The position numbers and the translations under genes are program-made. Source: Mastigias papua (taxonomy: Eukaryota > Cnidaria > Scyphozoa > Rhizostomeae > Mastigiidae). Taken from it: a stretch of DNA of 64,000 nt. The notes below the pieces were generated by a model. That model worked only from the letters and a program-made list of their open reading frames with translations, was not told the origin of the DNA and ran no database searches. Below are positions 49,447-62,708 of this stretch, piece after piece. Where the stretch lies: the NCBI GenBank assembly GCA_964019165.1, contig OZ025273.1, positions 10,105,279-10,169,278 on the forward strand. The letters run 5' to 3'. Numbering within the stretch: position 1 is the first letter of the stretch; each line of letters opens with the position of its first letter.

Positions 49447-52155
49447 CAATAGTGGACAAAAGTCCTTGGGACACTTAGAAGAAACAGATAAAAAACCATT
49501 TTCCTCTACATATTGTCATAGTTGCTACAAACATGCACCCCCCTTCCCCCTAGAACAATGTTGATTCGTTTGTGGTACATTTGAAGTTGGCGTGCACGCG
49601 AAATTTTCCCATTATCACAGGTACTTCTCCAGAAAACCAACATTGTTTCAGGGGGAGAGGGGAATGAAAGTTTGTTGCAGACTGCAAAAAGTGCAAAGTG
49701 TCCCAGGACTTTTGTCGGGTATTGTCTGGTATTGAAATTTTTCAAAACACGTTATACCTGCAATGTGTTGGTTGGTCAAGGGGTAATCGATGGTGCTAAA
49801 AACGATGGTGATATTTAAAATTCTGTAAGTCATCTCTGTGACGTCATGTCACGTGGGTGTCTATCATTCTGTCCCTCCGGCAGTGCTCCTACCCAAATCG
49901 GTATTAGGACATAATTTTTATCTTCCAAAAACAATGTAATCGACGAAACGAGCCTCACGAGACTTATCTTGAAAATATAGGAACAGTTCGAGCAACATAG
50001 CTTGCAAAAACGCTCTAAATACCGGCTTTACTTGAACTTTGCCAGAACTTGCAAACGAGGCCAAGACAGACGTTAGCACATGTACTAACGGTAGTATTGC
50101 TATGGTTACGCAGACGCAGTCCGTAACTTATTAATTTCACCATTCGTTCTTATTCAAATTCCTAAAATATATTCTGCTTATGTATTTTGGCAACTTTTTC
50201 TATACAAGAGGCGTTATATGTGCACTGCTTTTATGGCTGGTGTGTTACTGGCTATGCATTACAGTTCAAAATGTACCCAAGAAACACCCCCATTGAAAAC
50301 ATTCGCTATTGATTACATATGCCTGTCTGCATGGCGAAATTTCAGGAATACTTCCGTTATCAGCAAAACAGACAGAACAGACGGCAGGGATATTCAAAGT
50401 CTCCTTCGTGTTACACAATTACTAGTTAGCTAAAAAGACCACCGACCAAAAGTACATTCACACTAGTAATCTAAATGGCTTCACTAGATAACAACAACAA
50501 TTTATTGATGCACTAGAGATAGAGACAATAATGAATGATGCCAACCGCCAATATGTTCGTCAGGTTCACATGTCTGGTGAAGAGACAGTCACTCTATGTG
50601 GCTGTTGTTTTGCTCATTGGCAGTTTTATTGTTACATTTTGTCACTTCAGATCAAAACTGTAATTGCCCCTCCCTCTGTCCTTTTTGTACCTACGCTTTT
50701 GTATGCAGCTTGACAACAACGGGATGCGATGAGTATCCCGCAGTGTGTTGTTGCTATGCATTCCACAGTTTACACGGTTTACACCACAGTTTACACTTGC
50801 AAAAAGCTCTGTATTTCTGCATACGCGTAGTATTTAATTTGTGTAAAATACGTAAAAGATGTACACAATATGTGTACACCCATCAACAATATTCAAGTTT
50901 ATAGAAAACGTAGTAGTGGTATGAAAATTGGCCTTTTTCCACGGTTTACACTTTCGAAGGTATTAAGAGTTAGATCATGTGATTCTTTATGCAAAAAAGT
51001 GTAAACCGTGGAGTTTTTCCTCATTATTTCCTTACCAGTATACTAAAAAATTCATGAAAAATCATTAAAGCATGTACATAGATAGTGTACACCTGGCATG
51101 GTGGTCACCTTTTTGCTTTCGTCAAGGGAAGCACCCTTTTTCGCCTGATTTTCAAGTGTAAACTGTGAGTGTAAACCGTGTAAACTGTCGCTAGTGCATA
51201 TTGTTGTTGTTGTTCAGTCTGATTTGCATTGAAGGACGCTGAACCGTGTAATGTATTGCATGTATTGTATTCCATACAACGTAGTTTGTCCACTTTATTT
51301 TGTCAAATAATCATTTCCCGCATCTTTCCATAATTCAAACTGACTGTTAAGGTGGTCAAGGGGGCTAGAAGAGATAACAGGTTGTACAGCATACCATATA
51401 TTATCACCATCGAATTTACTTGTGTGCTCATTATCTGGGTCCCCGAAGATGGGGAGGCCTTGCCCCTCCCCTCATAGCCTTTCTGGCCTCTTCAGAGGGC
51501 CTGAATCTGTTCTGTCATGACTTAAAATTTCTGAGAAAACGACCCTTCTCCCTTCTAGTTAGTGCTGGAGGCTCACAACTCTTTTTCTGCATGGTTTTGA
51601 CTCCATACACTGTTTGCCTATGCGTTTACTCTAGATTTAGAGATCCTACACCGAGTTGTGATGTCACTATGCGGCAAGTTAAACTCCTTTCGCCACAAAT
51701 TAACAACTTCATTCTTCTCATCAGTAATTTTCGCTTCTCTCGTCATCTCATTTCAATCTCTGTGTACCCTTATGGTACACTTTTGTGGCCATCTGCAGCC
51801 GCCTATGACAGTTGTTCAATTCCTACAGTCAAGCTCACGATTGCGAGGCTACGTCTTTAATACGATGTTAAGCGCAAACTACTGCTCATAATTCTTCTGC
51901 GTTTTTGCTATATAGAAGCTCGAGCCTTATATTTTTATGAACATGGCTTACAGTTGCACTTGTGTGTACAAAAGTACCGTTTATATGCACCTCTAAGAGA
52001 CAAGCCCAATAAATTTACCCTGTGACGTCAGCATGACGTCATAGGGTAAAGATACGTAAAAACTGTTGTCACTATCGTAATCAGCGCCCCCGAAAACCCT
52101 ATGATCGCCCATGATTGCAGCCAAATAGCTTTTATCTTTCAAATTTGATACCAGA
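49447..52155. repeat. Macrosatellite unit 13
   Basis: Carries the C variant at 51590; otherwise consensus. Confidence 0.95.
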
Positions 52156-54861
52156 CAATAGTGGACAAAAGTCCTTGGGACACTTAGAAGAAACAGATAA
52201 AAAACCATTTTCCTCTACATATTGTCATAGTTGCTACAAACATGCACCCCCCTTCCCCCTAGAACAATGTTGATTCGTTTGTGGTACATTTGAAGTTGGC
52301 GTGCACGCGAAATTTTCCCATTATCACAGGTACTTCTCCAGAAAACCAACATTGTTTCAGGGGGAGAGGGGAATGAAAGTTTGTTGCAGACTGCAAAAAG
52401 TGCAAAGTGTCCCAGGACTTTTGTCGGGTATTGTCTGGTATTGAAATTTTTCAAAACACGTTATACCTGCAATGTGTTGGTTGGTCAAGGGGTAATCGAT
52501 GGTGCTAAAAACGATGGTGATATTTAAAATTCTGTAAGTCATCTCTGTGACGTCATGTCACGTGGGTGTCTATCATTCTGTCCCTCCGGCAGTGCTCCTA
52601 CCCAAATCGGTATTAGGACATAATTTTTATCTTCCAAAAACAATGTAATCGACGAAACGAGCCTCACGAGACTTATCTTGAAAATATAGGAACAGTTCGA
52701 GCAACATAGCTTGCAAAAACGCTCTAAATACCGGCTTTACTTGAACTTTGCCAGAACTTGCAAACGAGGCCAAGACAGACGTTAGCACATGTACTAACGG
52801 TAGTATTGCTATGGTTACGCAGACGCAGTCCGTAACTTATTAATTTCACCATTCGTTCTTATTCAAATTCCTAAAATATATTCTGCTTATGTATTTTGGC
52901 AACTTTTTCTATACAAGAGGCGTTATATGTGCACTGCTTTTATGGCTGGTGTGTTACTGGCTATGCATTACAGTTCAAAATGTACCCAAGAAACACCCCC
53001 ATTGAAAACATTCGCTATTGATTACATATGCCTGTCTGCATGGCGAAATTTCAGGAATACTTCCGTTATCAGCAAAACAGACAGAACAGACGGCAGGGAT
53101 ATTCAAAGTCTCCTTCGTGTTACACAATTACTAGTTAGCTAAAAAGACCACCGACCAAAAGTACATTCACACTAGTAATCTAAATGGCTTCACTAGATAA
53201 CAACAATTTATTGATGCACTAGAGATAGAGACAATAATGAATGATGCCAACCGCCAATATGTTCGTCAGGTTCACATGTCTGGTGAAGAGACAGTCACTC
53301 TATGTGGCTGTTGTTTTGCTCATTGGCAGTTTTATTGTTACATTTTGTCACTTCAGATCAAAACTGTAATTGCCCCTCCCTCTGTCCTTTTTGTACCTAC
53401 GCTTTTGTATGCAGCTTGACAACAATGGGATGCGATGAGTATCCCGCAGTGTGTTGTTGCTATGCATTCCACAGTTTACACGGTTTACACCACAGTTTAC
53501 ACTTGCAAAAAGCTCTGTATTTCTGCATACGCGTAGTATTTAATTTGTGTAAAATACGTAAAAGATGTACACAATATGTGTACACCCATCAACAATATTC
53601 AAGTTTATAGAAAACGTAGTAGTGGTATGAAAATTGGCCTTTTTCCACGGTTTACACTTTCGAAGGTATTAAGAGTTAGATCATGTGATTCTTTATGCAA
53701 AAAAGTGTAAACCGTGGAGTTTTTCCTCATTATTTCCTTACCAGTATACTAAAAAATTCATGAAAAATCATTAAAGCATGTACATAGATAGTGTACACCT
53801 GGCATGGTGGTCACCTTTTTGCTTTCGTCAAGGGAAGCACCCTTTTTCGCCTGATTTTCAAGTGTAAACTGTGAGTGTAAACCGTGTAAACTGTCGCTAG
53901 TGCATATTGTTGTTGTTGTTCAGTCTGATTTGCATTGAAGGACGCTGAACCGTGTAATGTATTGCATGTATTGTATTCCATACAACGTAGTTTGTCCACT
54001 TTATTTTGTCAAATAATCATTTCCCGCATCTTTCCATAATTCAAACTGACTGTTAAGGTGGTCAAGGGGGCTAGAAGAGATAACAGGTTGTACAGCATAC
54101 CATATATTATCACCATCGAATTTACTTGTGTGCTCATTATCTGGGTCCCCGAAGATGGGGAGGCCTTGCCCCTCCCCTCATAGCCTTTCTGGCCTCTTCA
54201 GAGGGCCTGAATCTGTTCTGTCATGACTTAAAATTTCTGAGAAAACGACCCTTCTCCCTTCTAGTTAGTGCTGGAGGCTCACAACTCTTTTTCTGCATGG
54301 TTTTGACTCCATACACTGTTTGCCTATGCGTTTACTCTAGATTTAGAGATCCTACACCGAGTTGTGATGTCACTATGCGGCAAGTTAAACTCCTTTCGCC
54401 ACAAATTAACAACTTCATTCTTCTCATCAGTAATTTTCGCTTCTCTCGTCATCTCATTTCAATCTCTGTGTACCCTTATGGTACACTTTTGTGGCCATCT
54501 GCAGCCGCCTATGACAGTTGTTCAATTCCTACAGTCAAGCTCACGATTGCGAGGCTACGTCTTTAATACGATGTTAAGCGCAAACTACTGCTCATAATTC
54601 TTCTGCGTTTTTGCTATATAGAAGCTCGAGCCTTATATTTTTATGAACATGGCTTACAGTTGCACTTGTGTGTACAAAAGTACCGTTTATATGCACCTCT
54701 AAGAGACAAGCCCAATAAATTTACCCTGTGACGTCAGCATGACGTCATAGGGTAAAGATACGTAAAAACTGTTGTCACTATCGTAATCAGCGCCCCCGAA
54801 AACCCTATGATCGCCCATGATTGCAGCCAAATAGCTTTTATCTTTCAAATTTGATACCAGA
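52156..54861. repeat. Macrosatellite unit 14 (2706 bp)
   Basis: Has lost one AAC triplet from a short (AAC)n run near 53200, a private T at 53426 (AACAATGGGATG instead of AACAACGGGATG), and the C variant at 54296. Confidence 0.95.
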
Positions 54862-57570
54862 CAATAGTGGACAAAAGTCCTTGGGACACTTAGAAGAAAC
54901 AGATAAAAAACCATTTTCCTCTACATATTGTCATAGTTGCTACAAACATGCACCCCCCTTCCCCCTAGAACAATGTTGATTCGTTTGTGGTACATTTGAA
55001 GTTGGCGTGCACGCGAAATTTTCCCATTATCACAGGTACTTCTCCAGAAAACCAACATTGTTTCAGGGGGAGAGGGGAATGAAAGTTTGTTGCAGACTGC
55101 AAAAAGTGCAAAGTGTCCCAGGACTTTTGTCGGGTATTGTCTGGTATTGAAATTTTTCAAAACACGTTATACCTGCAATGTGTTGGTTGGTCAAGGGGTA
55201 ATCGATGGTGCTAAAAACGATGGTGATATTTAAAATTCTGTAAGTCATCTCTGTGACGTCATGTCACGTGGGTGTCTATCATTCTGTCCCTCCGGCAGTG
55301 CTCCTACCCAAATCGGTATTAGGACATAATTTTTATCTTCCAAAAACAATGTAATCGACGAAACGAGCCTCACGAGACTTATCTTGAAAATATAGGAACA
55401 GTTCGAGCAACATAGCTTGCAAAAACGCTCTAAATACCAACTTTACTTGAACTTTGCCAGAACTTGCAAACGAGGCCAAGACAGACGTTAGCACATGTAC
55501 TAACGGTAGTATTGCTATGGTTACGCAGACGCAGTCCGTAACTTATTAATTTCACCATTCGTTCTTATTCAAATTCCTAAAATATATTCTGCTTATGTAT
55601 TTTGGCAACTTTTTCTATACAAGAGGCGTTATATGTGCACTGCTTTTATGGCTGGTGTGTTACTGGCTATGCATTACAGTTCAAAATGTACCCAAGAAAC
55701 ACCCCCATTGAAAACATTCGCTATTGATTACATATGCCTGTCTGCATGGCGAAATTTCAGGAATACTTCCGTTATCAGCAAAACAGACAGAACAGACGGC
55801 AGGGATATTCAAAGTCTCCTTCGTGTTACACAATTACTAGTTAGCTAAAAAGACCACCGACCAAAAGTACATTCACACTAGTAATCTAAATGGCTTCACT
55901 AGATAACAACAACAATTTATTGATGCACTAGAGATAGAGACAATAATGAATGATGCCAACCGCCAATATGTTCGTCAGGTTCACATGTCTGGTGAAGAGA
56001 CAGTCACTCTATGTGGCTGTTGTTTTGCTCATTGGCAGTTTTATTGTTACATTTTGTCACTTCAGATCAAAACTGTAATTGCCCCTCCCTCTGTCCTTTT
56101 TGTACCTACGCTTTTGTATGCAGCTTGACAACAACGGGATGCGATGAGTATCCCGCAGTGTGTTGTTGCTATGCATTCCACAGTTTACACGGTTTACACC
56201 ACAGTTTACACTTGCAAAAAGCTCTGTATTTCTGCATACGCGTAGTATTTAATTTGTGTAAAATACGTAAAAGATGTACACAATATGTGTACACCCATCA
56301 ACAATATTCAAGTTTATAGAAAACGTAGTAGTGGTATGAAAATTGGCCTTTTTCCACGGTTTACACTTTCGAAGGTATTAAGAGTTAGATCATGTGATTC
56401 TTTATGCAAAAAAGTGTAAACCGTGGAGTTTTTCCTCATTATTTCCTTACCAGTATACTAAAAAATTCATGAAAAATCATTAAAGCATGTACATAGATAG
56501 TGTACACCTGGCATGGTGGTCACCTTTTTGCTTTCGTCAAGGGAAGCACCCTTTTTCGCCTGATTTTCAAGTGTAAACTGTGAGTGTAAACCGTGTAAAC
56601 TGTCGCTAGTGCATATTGTTGTTGTTGTTCAGTCTGATTTGCATTGAAGGACGCTGAACCGTGTAATGTATTGCATGTATTGTATTCCATACAACGTAGT
56701 TTGTCCACTTTATTTTGTCAAATAATCATTTCCCGCATCTTTCCATAATTCAAACTGACTGTTAAGGTGGTCAAGGGGGCTAGAAGAGATAACAGGTTGT
56801 ACAGCATACCATATATTATCACCATCGAATTTACTTGTGTGCTCATTATCTGGGTCCCCGAAGATGGGGAGGCCTTGCCCCTCCCCTCATAGCCTTTCTG
56901 GCCTCTTCAGAGGGCCTGAATCTGTTCTGTCATGACTTAAAATTTCTGAGAAAACGACCCTTCTCCCTTCTAGTTAGTGCTGGAGGCTCACAACTCTTTT
57001 TCTGCATGGTTTTGACTCCATACACTGTTTGCCTATGCGTTTACTCTAGATTTAGAGATCCTACACCGAGTTGTGATGTCACTATGCGGCAAGTTAAACT
57101 CCTTTCGCCACAAATTAACAACTTCATTCTTCTCATCAGTAATTTTCGCTTCTCTCGTCATCTCATTTCAATCTCTGTGTACCCTTATGGTACACTTTTG
57201 TGGCCATCTGCAGCCGCCTATGACAGTTGTTCAATTCCTACAGTCAAGCTCACGATTGCGAGGCTACGTCTTTAATACGATGTTAAGCGCAAACTACTGC
57301 TCATAATTCTTCTGCGTTTTTGCTATATAGAAGCTCGAGCCTTATATTTTTATGAACATGGCTTACAGTTGCACTTGTGTGTACAAAAGTACCGTTTATA
57401 TGCACCTCTAAGAGACAAGCCCAATAAATTTACCCTGTGACGTCAGCATGACGTCATAGGGTAAAGATACGTAAAAACTGTTGTCACTATCGTAATCAGC
57501 GCCCCCGAAAACCCTATGATCGCCCATGATTGCAGCCAAATAGCTTTTATCTTTCAAATTTGATACCAGA
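54862..57570. repeat. Macrosatellite unit 15
   Basis: Has a private dinucleotide change GG to AA at 55439-55440 (AAATACCAACTTT instead of AAATACCGGCTTT) and the C variant at 57005. Confidence 0.95.
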
Positions 57571-60279
57571 CAATAGTGGACAAAAGTCCTTGGGACACTT
57601 AGAAGAAACAGATAAAAAACCATTTTCCTCTACATATTGTCATAGTTGCTACAAACATGCACCCCCCTTCCCCCTAGAACAATGTTGATTCGTTTGTGGT
57701 ACATTTGAAGTTGGCGTGCACGCGAAATTTTCCCATTATCACAGGTACTTCTCCAGAAAACCAACATTGTTTCAGGGGGAGAGGGGAATGAAAGTTTGTT
57801 GCAGACTGCAAAAAGTGCAAAGTGTCCCAGGACTTTTGTCGGGTATTGTCTGGTATTGAAATTTTTCAAAACACGTTATACCTGCAATGTGTTGGTTGGT
57901 CAAGGGGTAATCGATGGTGCTAAAAACGATGGTGATATTTAAAATTCTGTAAGTCATCTCTGTGACGTCATGTCACGTGGGTGTCTATCATTCTGTCCCT
58001 CCGGCAGTGCTCCTACCCAAATCGGTATTAGGACATAATTTTTATCTTCCAAAAACAATGTAATCGACGAAACGAGCCTCACGAGACTTATCTTGAAAAT
58101 ATAGGAACAGTTCGAGCAACATAGCTTGCAAAAACGCTCTAAATACCGGCTTTACTTGAACTTTGCCAGAACTTGCAAACGAGGCCAAGACAGACGTTAG
58201 CACATGTACTAACGGTAGTATTGCTATGGTTACGCAGACGCAGTCCGTAACTTATTAATTTCACCATTCGTTCTTATTCAAATTCCTAAAATATATTCTG
58301 CTTATGTATTTTGGCAACTTTTTCTATACAAGAGGCGTTATATGTGCACTGCTTTTATGGCTGGTGTGTTACTGGCTATGCATTACAGTTCAAAATGTAC
58401 CCAAGAAACACCCCCATTGAAAACATTCGCTATTGATTACATATGCCTGTCTGCATGGCGAAATTTCAGGAATACTTCCGTTATCAGCAAAACAGACAGA
58501 ACAGACGGCAGGGATATTCAAAGTCTCCTTCGTGTTACACAATTACTAGTTAGCTAAAAAGACCACCGACCAAAAGTACATTCACACTAGTAATCTAAAT
58601 GGCTTCACTAGATAACAACAACAATTTATTGATGCACTAGAGATAGAGACAATAATGAATGATGCCAACCGCCAATATGTTCGTCAGGTTCACATGTCTG
58701 GTGAAGAGACAGTCACTCTATGTGGCTGTTGTTTTGCTCATTGGCAGTTTTATTGTTACATTTTGTCACTTCAGATCAAAACTGTAATTGCCCCTCCCTC
58801 TGTCCTTTTTGTACCTACGCTTTTGTATGCAGCTTGACAACAACGGGATGCGATGAGTATCCCGCAGTGTGTTGTTGCTATGCATTCCACAGTTTACACG
58901 GTTTACACCACAGTTTACACTTGCAAAAAGCTCTGTATTTCTGCATACGCGTAGTATTTAATTTGTGTAAAATACGTAAAAGATGTACACAATATGTGTA
59001 CACCCATCAACAATATTCAAGTTTATAGAAAACGTAGTAGTGGTATGAAAATTGGCCTTTTTCCACGGTTTACACTTTCGAAGGTATTAAGAGTTAGATC
59101 ATGTGATTCTTTATGCAAAAAAGTGTAAACCGTGGAGTTTTTCCTCATTATTTCCTTACCAGTATACTAAAAAATTCATGAAAAATCATTAAAGCATGTA
59201 CATAGATAGTGTACACCTGGCATGGTGGTCACCTTTTTGCTTTCGTCAAGGGAAGCACCCTTTTTCGCCTGATTTTCAAGTGTAAACTGTGAGTGTAAAC
59301 CGTGTAAACTGTCGCTAGTGCATATTGTTGTTGTTGTTCAGTCTGATTTGCATTGAAGGACGCTGAACCGTGTAATGTATTGCATGTATTGTATTCCATA
59401 CAACGTAGTTTGTCCACTTTATTTTGTCAAATAATCATTTCCCGCATCTTTCCATAATTCAAACTGACTGTTAAGGTGGTCAAGGGGGCTAGAAGAGATA
59501 ACAGGTTGTACAGCATACCATATATTATCACCATCGAATTTACTTGTGTGCTCATTATCTGGGTCCCCGAAGATGGGGAGGCCTTGCCCCTCCCCTCATA
59601 GCCTTTCTGGCCTCTTCAGAGGGCCTGAATCTGTTCTGTCATGACTTAAAATTTCTGAGAAAACGACCCTTCTCCCTTCTAGTTAGTGCTGGAGGCTCAC
59701 AACTCTTTTTCTGGATGGTTTTGACTCCATACACTGTTTGCCTATGCGTTTACTCTAGATTTAGAGATCCTACACCGAGTTGTGATGTCACTATGCGGCA
59801 AGTTAAACTCCTTTCGCCACAAATTAACAACTTCATTCTTCTCATCAGTAATTTTCGCTTCTCTCGTCATCTCATTTCAATCTCTGTGTACCCTTATGGT
59901 ACACTTTTGTGGCCATCTGCAGCCGCCTATGACAGTTGTTCAATTCCTACAGTCAAGCTCACGATTGCGAGGCTACGTCTTTAATACGATGTTAAGCGCA
60001 AACTACTGCTCATAATTCTTCTGCGTTTTTGCTATATAGAAGCTCGAGCCTTATATTTTTATGAACATGGCTTACAGTTGCACTTGTGTGTACAAAAGTA
60101 CCGTTTATATGCACCTCTAAGAGACAAGCCCAATAAATTTACCCTGTGACGTCAGCATGACGTCATAGGGTAAAGATACGTAAAAACTGTTGTCACTATC
60201 GTAATCAGCGCCCCCGAAAACCCTATGATCGCCCATGATTGCAGCCAAATAGCTTTTATCTTTCAAATTTGATACCAGA
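57571..60279. repeat. Macrosatellite unit 16
   Basis: Consensus type with G in TTTCTGGATGG; no private difference noticed. It runs into the deleted core at the start of unit 17. Confidence 0.95.
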
Positions 60280-60284
60280 CGGTA
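60273..60284. other. Residual footprint of the 280-bp palindrome-core deletion
   Basis: TACCAGACGGTA remains where the other units have the 292-bp MITE core: 8 bp from the left end and 4 bp from the right. The breakpoint has no flanking microhomology, so its position is unambiguous. With its flanks the scar forms a new short near-palindrome (AAATTTGATACC...GGTATTGAAATTT). Confidence 0.9.
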
Positions 60285-62708
60285 TTGAAATTTTTCAAAA
60301 CACGTTATACCTGCAATGTGTTGGTTGGTCAAGGGGTAATCGATGGTGCTAAAAACGATGGTGATATTTAAAATTCTGTAAGTCATCTCTGTGACGTCAT
60401 GTCACGTGGGTGTCTATCATTCTGTCCCTCCGGCAGTGCTCCTACCCAAATCGGTATTAGGACATAATTTTTATCTTCCAAAAACAATGTAATCGACGAA
60501 ACGAGCCTCACGAGACTTATCTTGAAAATATAGGAACAGTTCGAGCAACATAGCTTGCAAAAACGCTCTAAATACCGGCTTTACTTGAACTTTGCCAGAA
60601 CTTGCAAACGAGGCCAAGACAGACGTTAGCACATGTACTAACGGTAGTATTGCTATGGTTACGCAGACGCAGTCCGTAACTTATTAATTTCACCATTCGT
60701 TCTTATTCAAATTCCTAAAATATATTCTGCTTATGTATTTTGGCAACTTTTTCTATACAAGAGGCGTTATATGTGCACTGCTTTTATGGCTGGTGTGTTA
60801 CTGGCTATGCATTACAGTTCAAAATGTACCCAAGAAACACCCCCATTGAAAACATTCGCTATTGATTACATATGCCTGTCTGCATGGCGAAATTTCAGGA
60901 ATACTTCCGTTATCAGCAAAACAGACAGAACAGACGGCAGGGATATTCAAAGTCTCCTTCGTGTTACACAATTACTAGTTAGCTAAAAAGACCACCGACC
61001 AAAAGTACATTCACACTAGTAATCTAAATGGCTTCACTAGATAACAACAACAATTTATTGATGCACTAGAGATAGAGACAATAATGAATGATGCCAACCG
61101 CCAATATGTTCGTCAGGTTCACATGTCTGGTGAAGAGACAGTCACTCTATGTGGCTGTTGTTTTGCTCATTGGCAGTTTTATTGTTACATTTTGTCACTT
61201 CAGATCAAAACTGTAATTGCCCCTCCCTCTGTCCTTTTTGTACCTACGCTTTTGTATGCAGCTTGACAACAACGGGATGCGATGAGTATCCCGCAGTGTG
61301 TTGTTGCTATGCATTCCACAGTTTACACGGTTTACACCACAGTTTACACTTGCAAAAAGCTCTGTATTTCTGCATACGCGTAGTATTTAATTTGTGTAAA
61401 ATACGTAAAAGATGTACACAATATGTGTACACCCATCAACAATATTCAAGTTTATAGAAAACGTAGTAGTGGTATGAAAATTGGCCTTTTTCCACGGTTT
61501 ACACTTTCGAAGGTATTAAGAGTTAGATCATGTGATTCTTTATGCAAAAAAGTGTAAACCGTGGAGTTTTTCCTCATTATTTCCTTACCAGTATACTAAA
61601 AAATTCATGAAAAATCATTAAAGCATGTACATAGATAGTGTACACCTGGCATGGTGGTCACCTTTTTGCTTTCGTCAAGGGAAGCACCCTTTTTCGCCTG
61701 ATTTTCAAGTGTAAACTGTGAGTGTAAACCGTGTAAACTGTCGCTAGTGCATATTGTTGTTGTTGTTCAGTCTGATTTGCATTGAAGGACGCTGAACCGT
61801 GTAATGTATTGCATGTATTGTATTCCATACAACGTAGTTTGTCCACTTTATTTTGTCAAATAATCATTTCCCGCATCTTTCCATAATTCAAACTGACTGT
61901 TAAGGTGGTCAAGGGGGCTAGAAGAGATAACAGGTTGTACAGCATACCATATATTATCACCATCGAATTTACTTGTGTGCTCATTATCTGGGTCCCCGAA
62001 GATGGGGAGGCCTTGCCCCTCCCCTCATAGCCTTTCTGGCCTCTTCAGAGGGCCTGAATCTGTTCTGTCATGACTTAAAATTTCTGAGAAAACGACCCTT
62101 CTCCCTTCTAGTTAGTGCTGGAGGCTCACAACTCTTTTTCTGGATGGTTTTGACTCCATACACTGTTTGCCTATGCGTTTACTCTAGATTTAGAGATCCT
62201 ACACCGAGTTGTGATGTCACTATGCGGCAAGTTAAACTCCTTTCGCCACAAATTAACAACTTCATTCTTCTCATCAGTAATTTTCGCTTCTCTCGTCATC
62301 TCATTTCAATCTCTGTGTACCCTTATGGTACACTTTTGTGGCCATCTGCAGCCGCCTATGACAGTTGTTCAATTCCTACAGTCAAGCTCACGATTGCGAG
62401 GCTACGTCTTTAATACGATGTTAAGCGCAAACTACTGCTCATAATTCTTCTGCGTTTTTGCTATATAGAAGCTCGAGCCTTATATTTTTATGAACATGGC
62501 TTACAGTTGCACTTGTGTGTACAAAAGTACCGTTTATATGCACCTCTAAGAGACAAGCCCAATAAATTTACCCTGTGACGTCAGCATGACGTCATAGGGT
62601 AAAGATACGTAAAAACTGTTGTCACTATCGTAATCAGCGCCCCCGAAAACCCTATGATCGCCCATGATTGCAGCCAAATAGCTTTTATCTTTCAAATTTG
62701 ATACCAGA
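60280..62708. repeat. Macrosatellite unit 17 (2429 bp, core deletion)
   Basis: Lacks 280 bp corresponding to 19649-19928 of unit 2, that is, nearly all of the palindrome 1 core. What remains at the breakpoint is TACCAGACGGTA (60273-60284). The rest is consensus. Confidence 0.95.
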
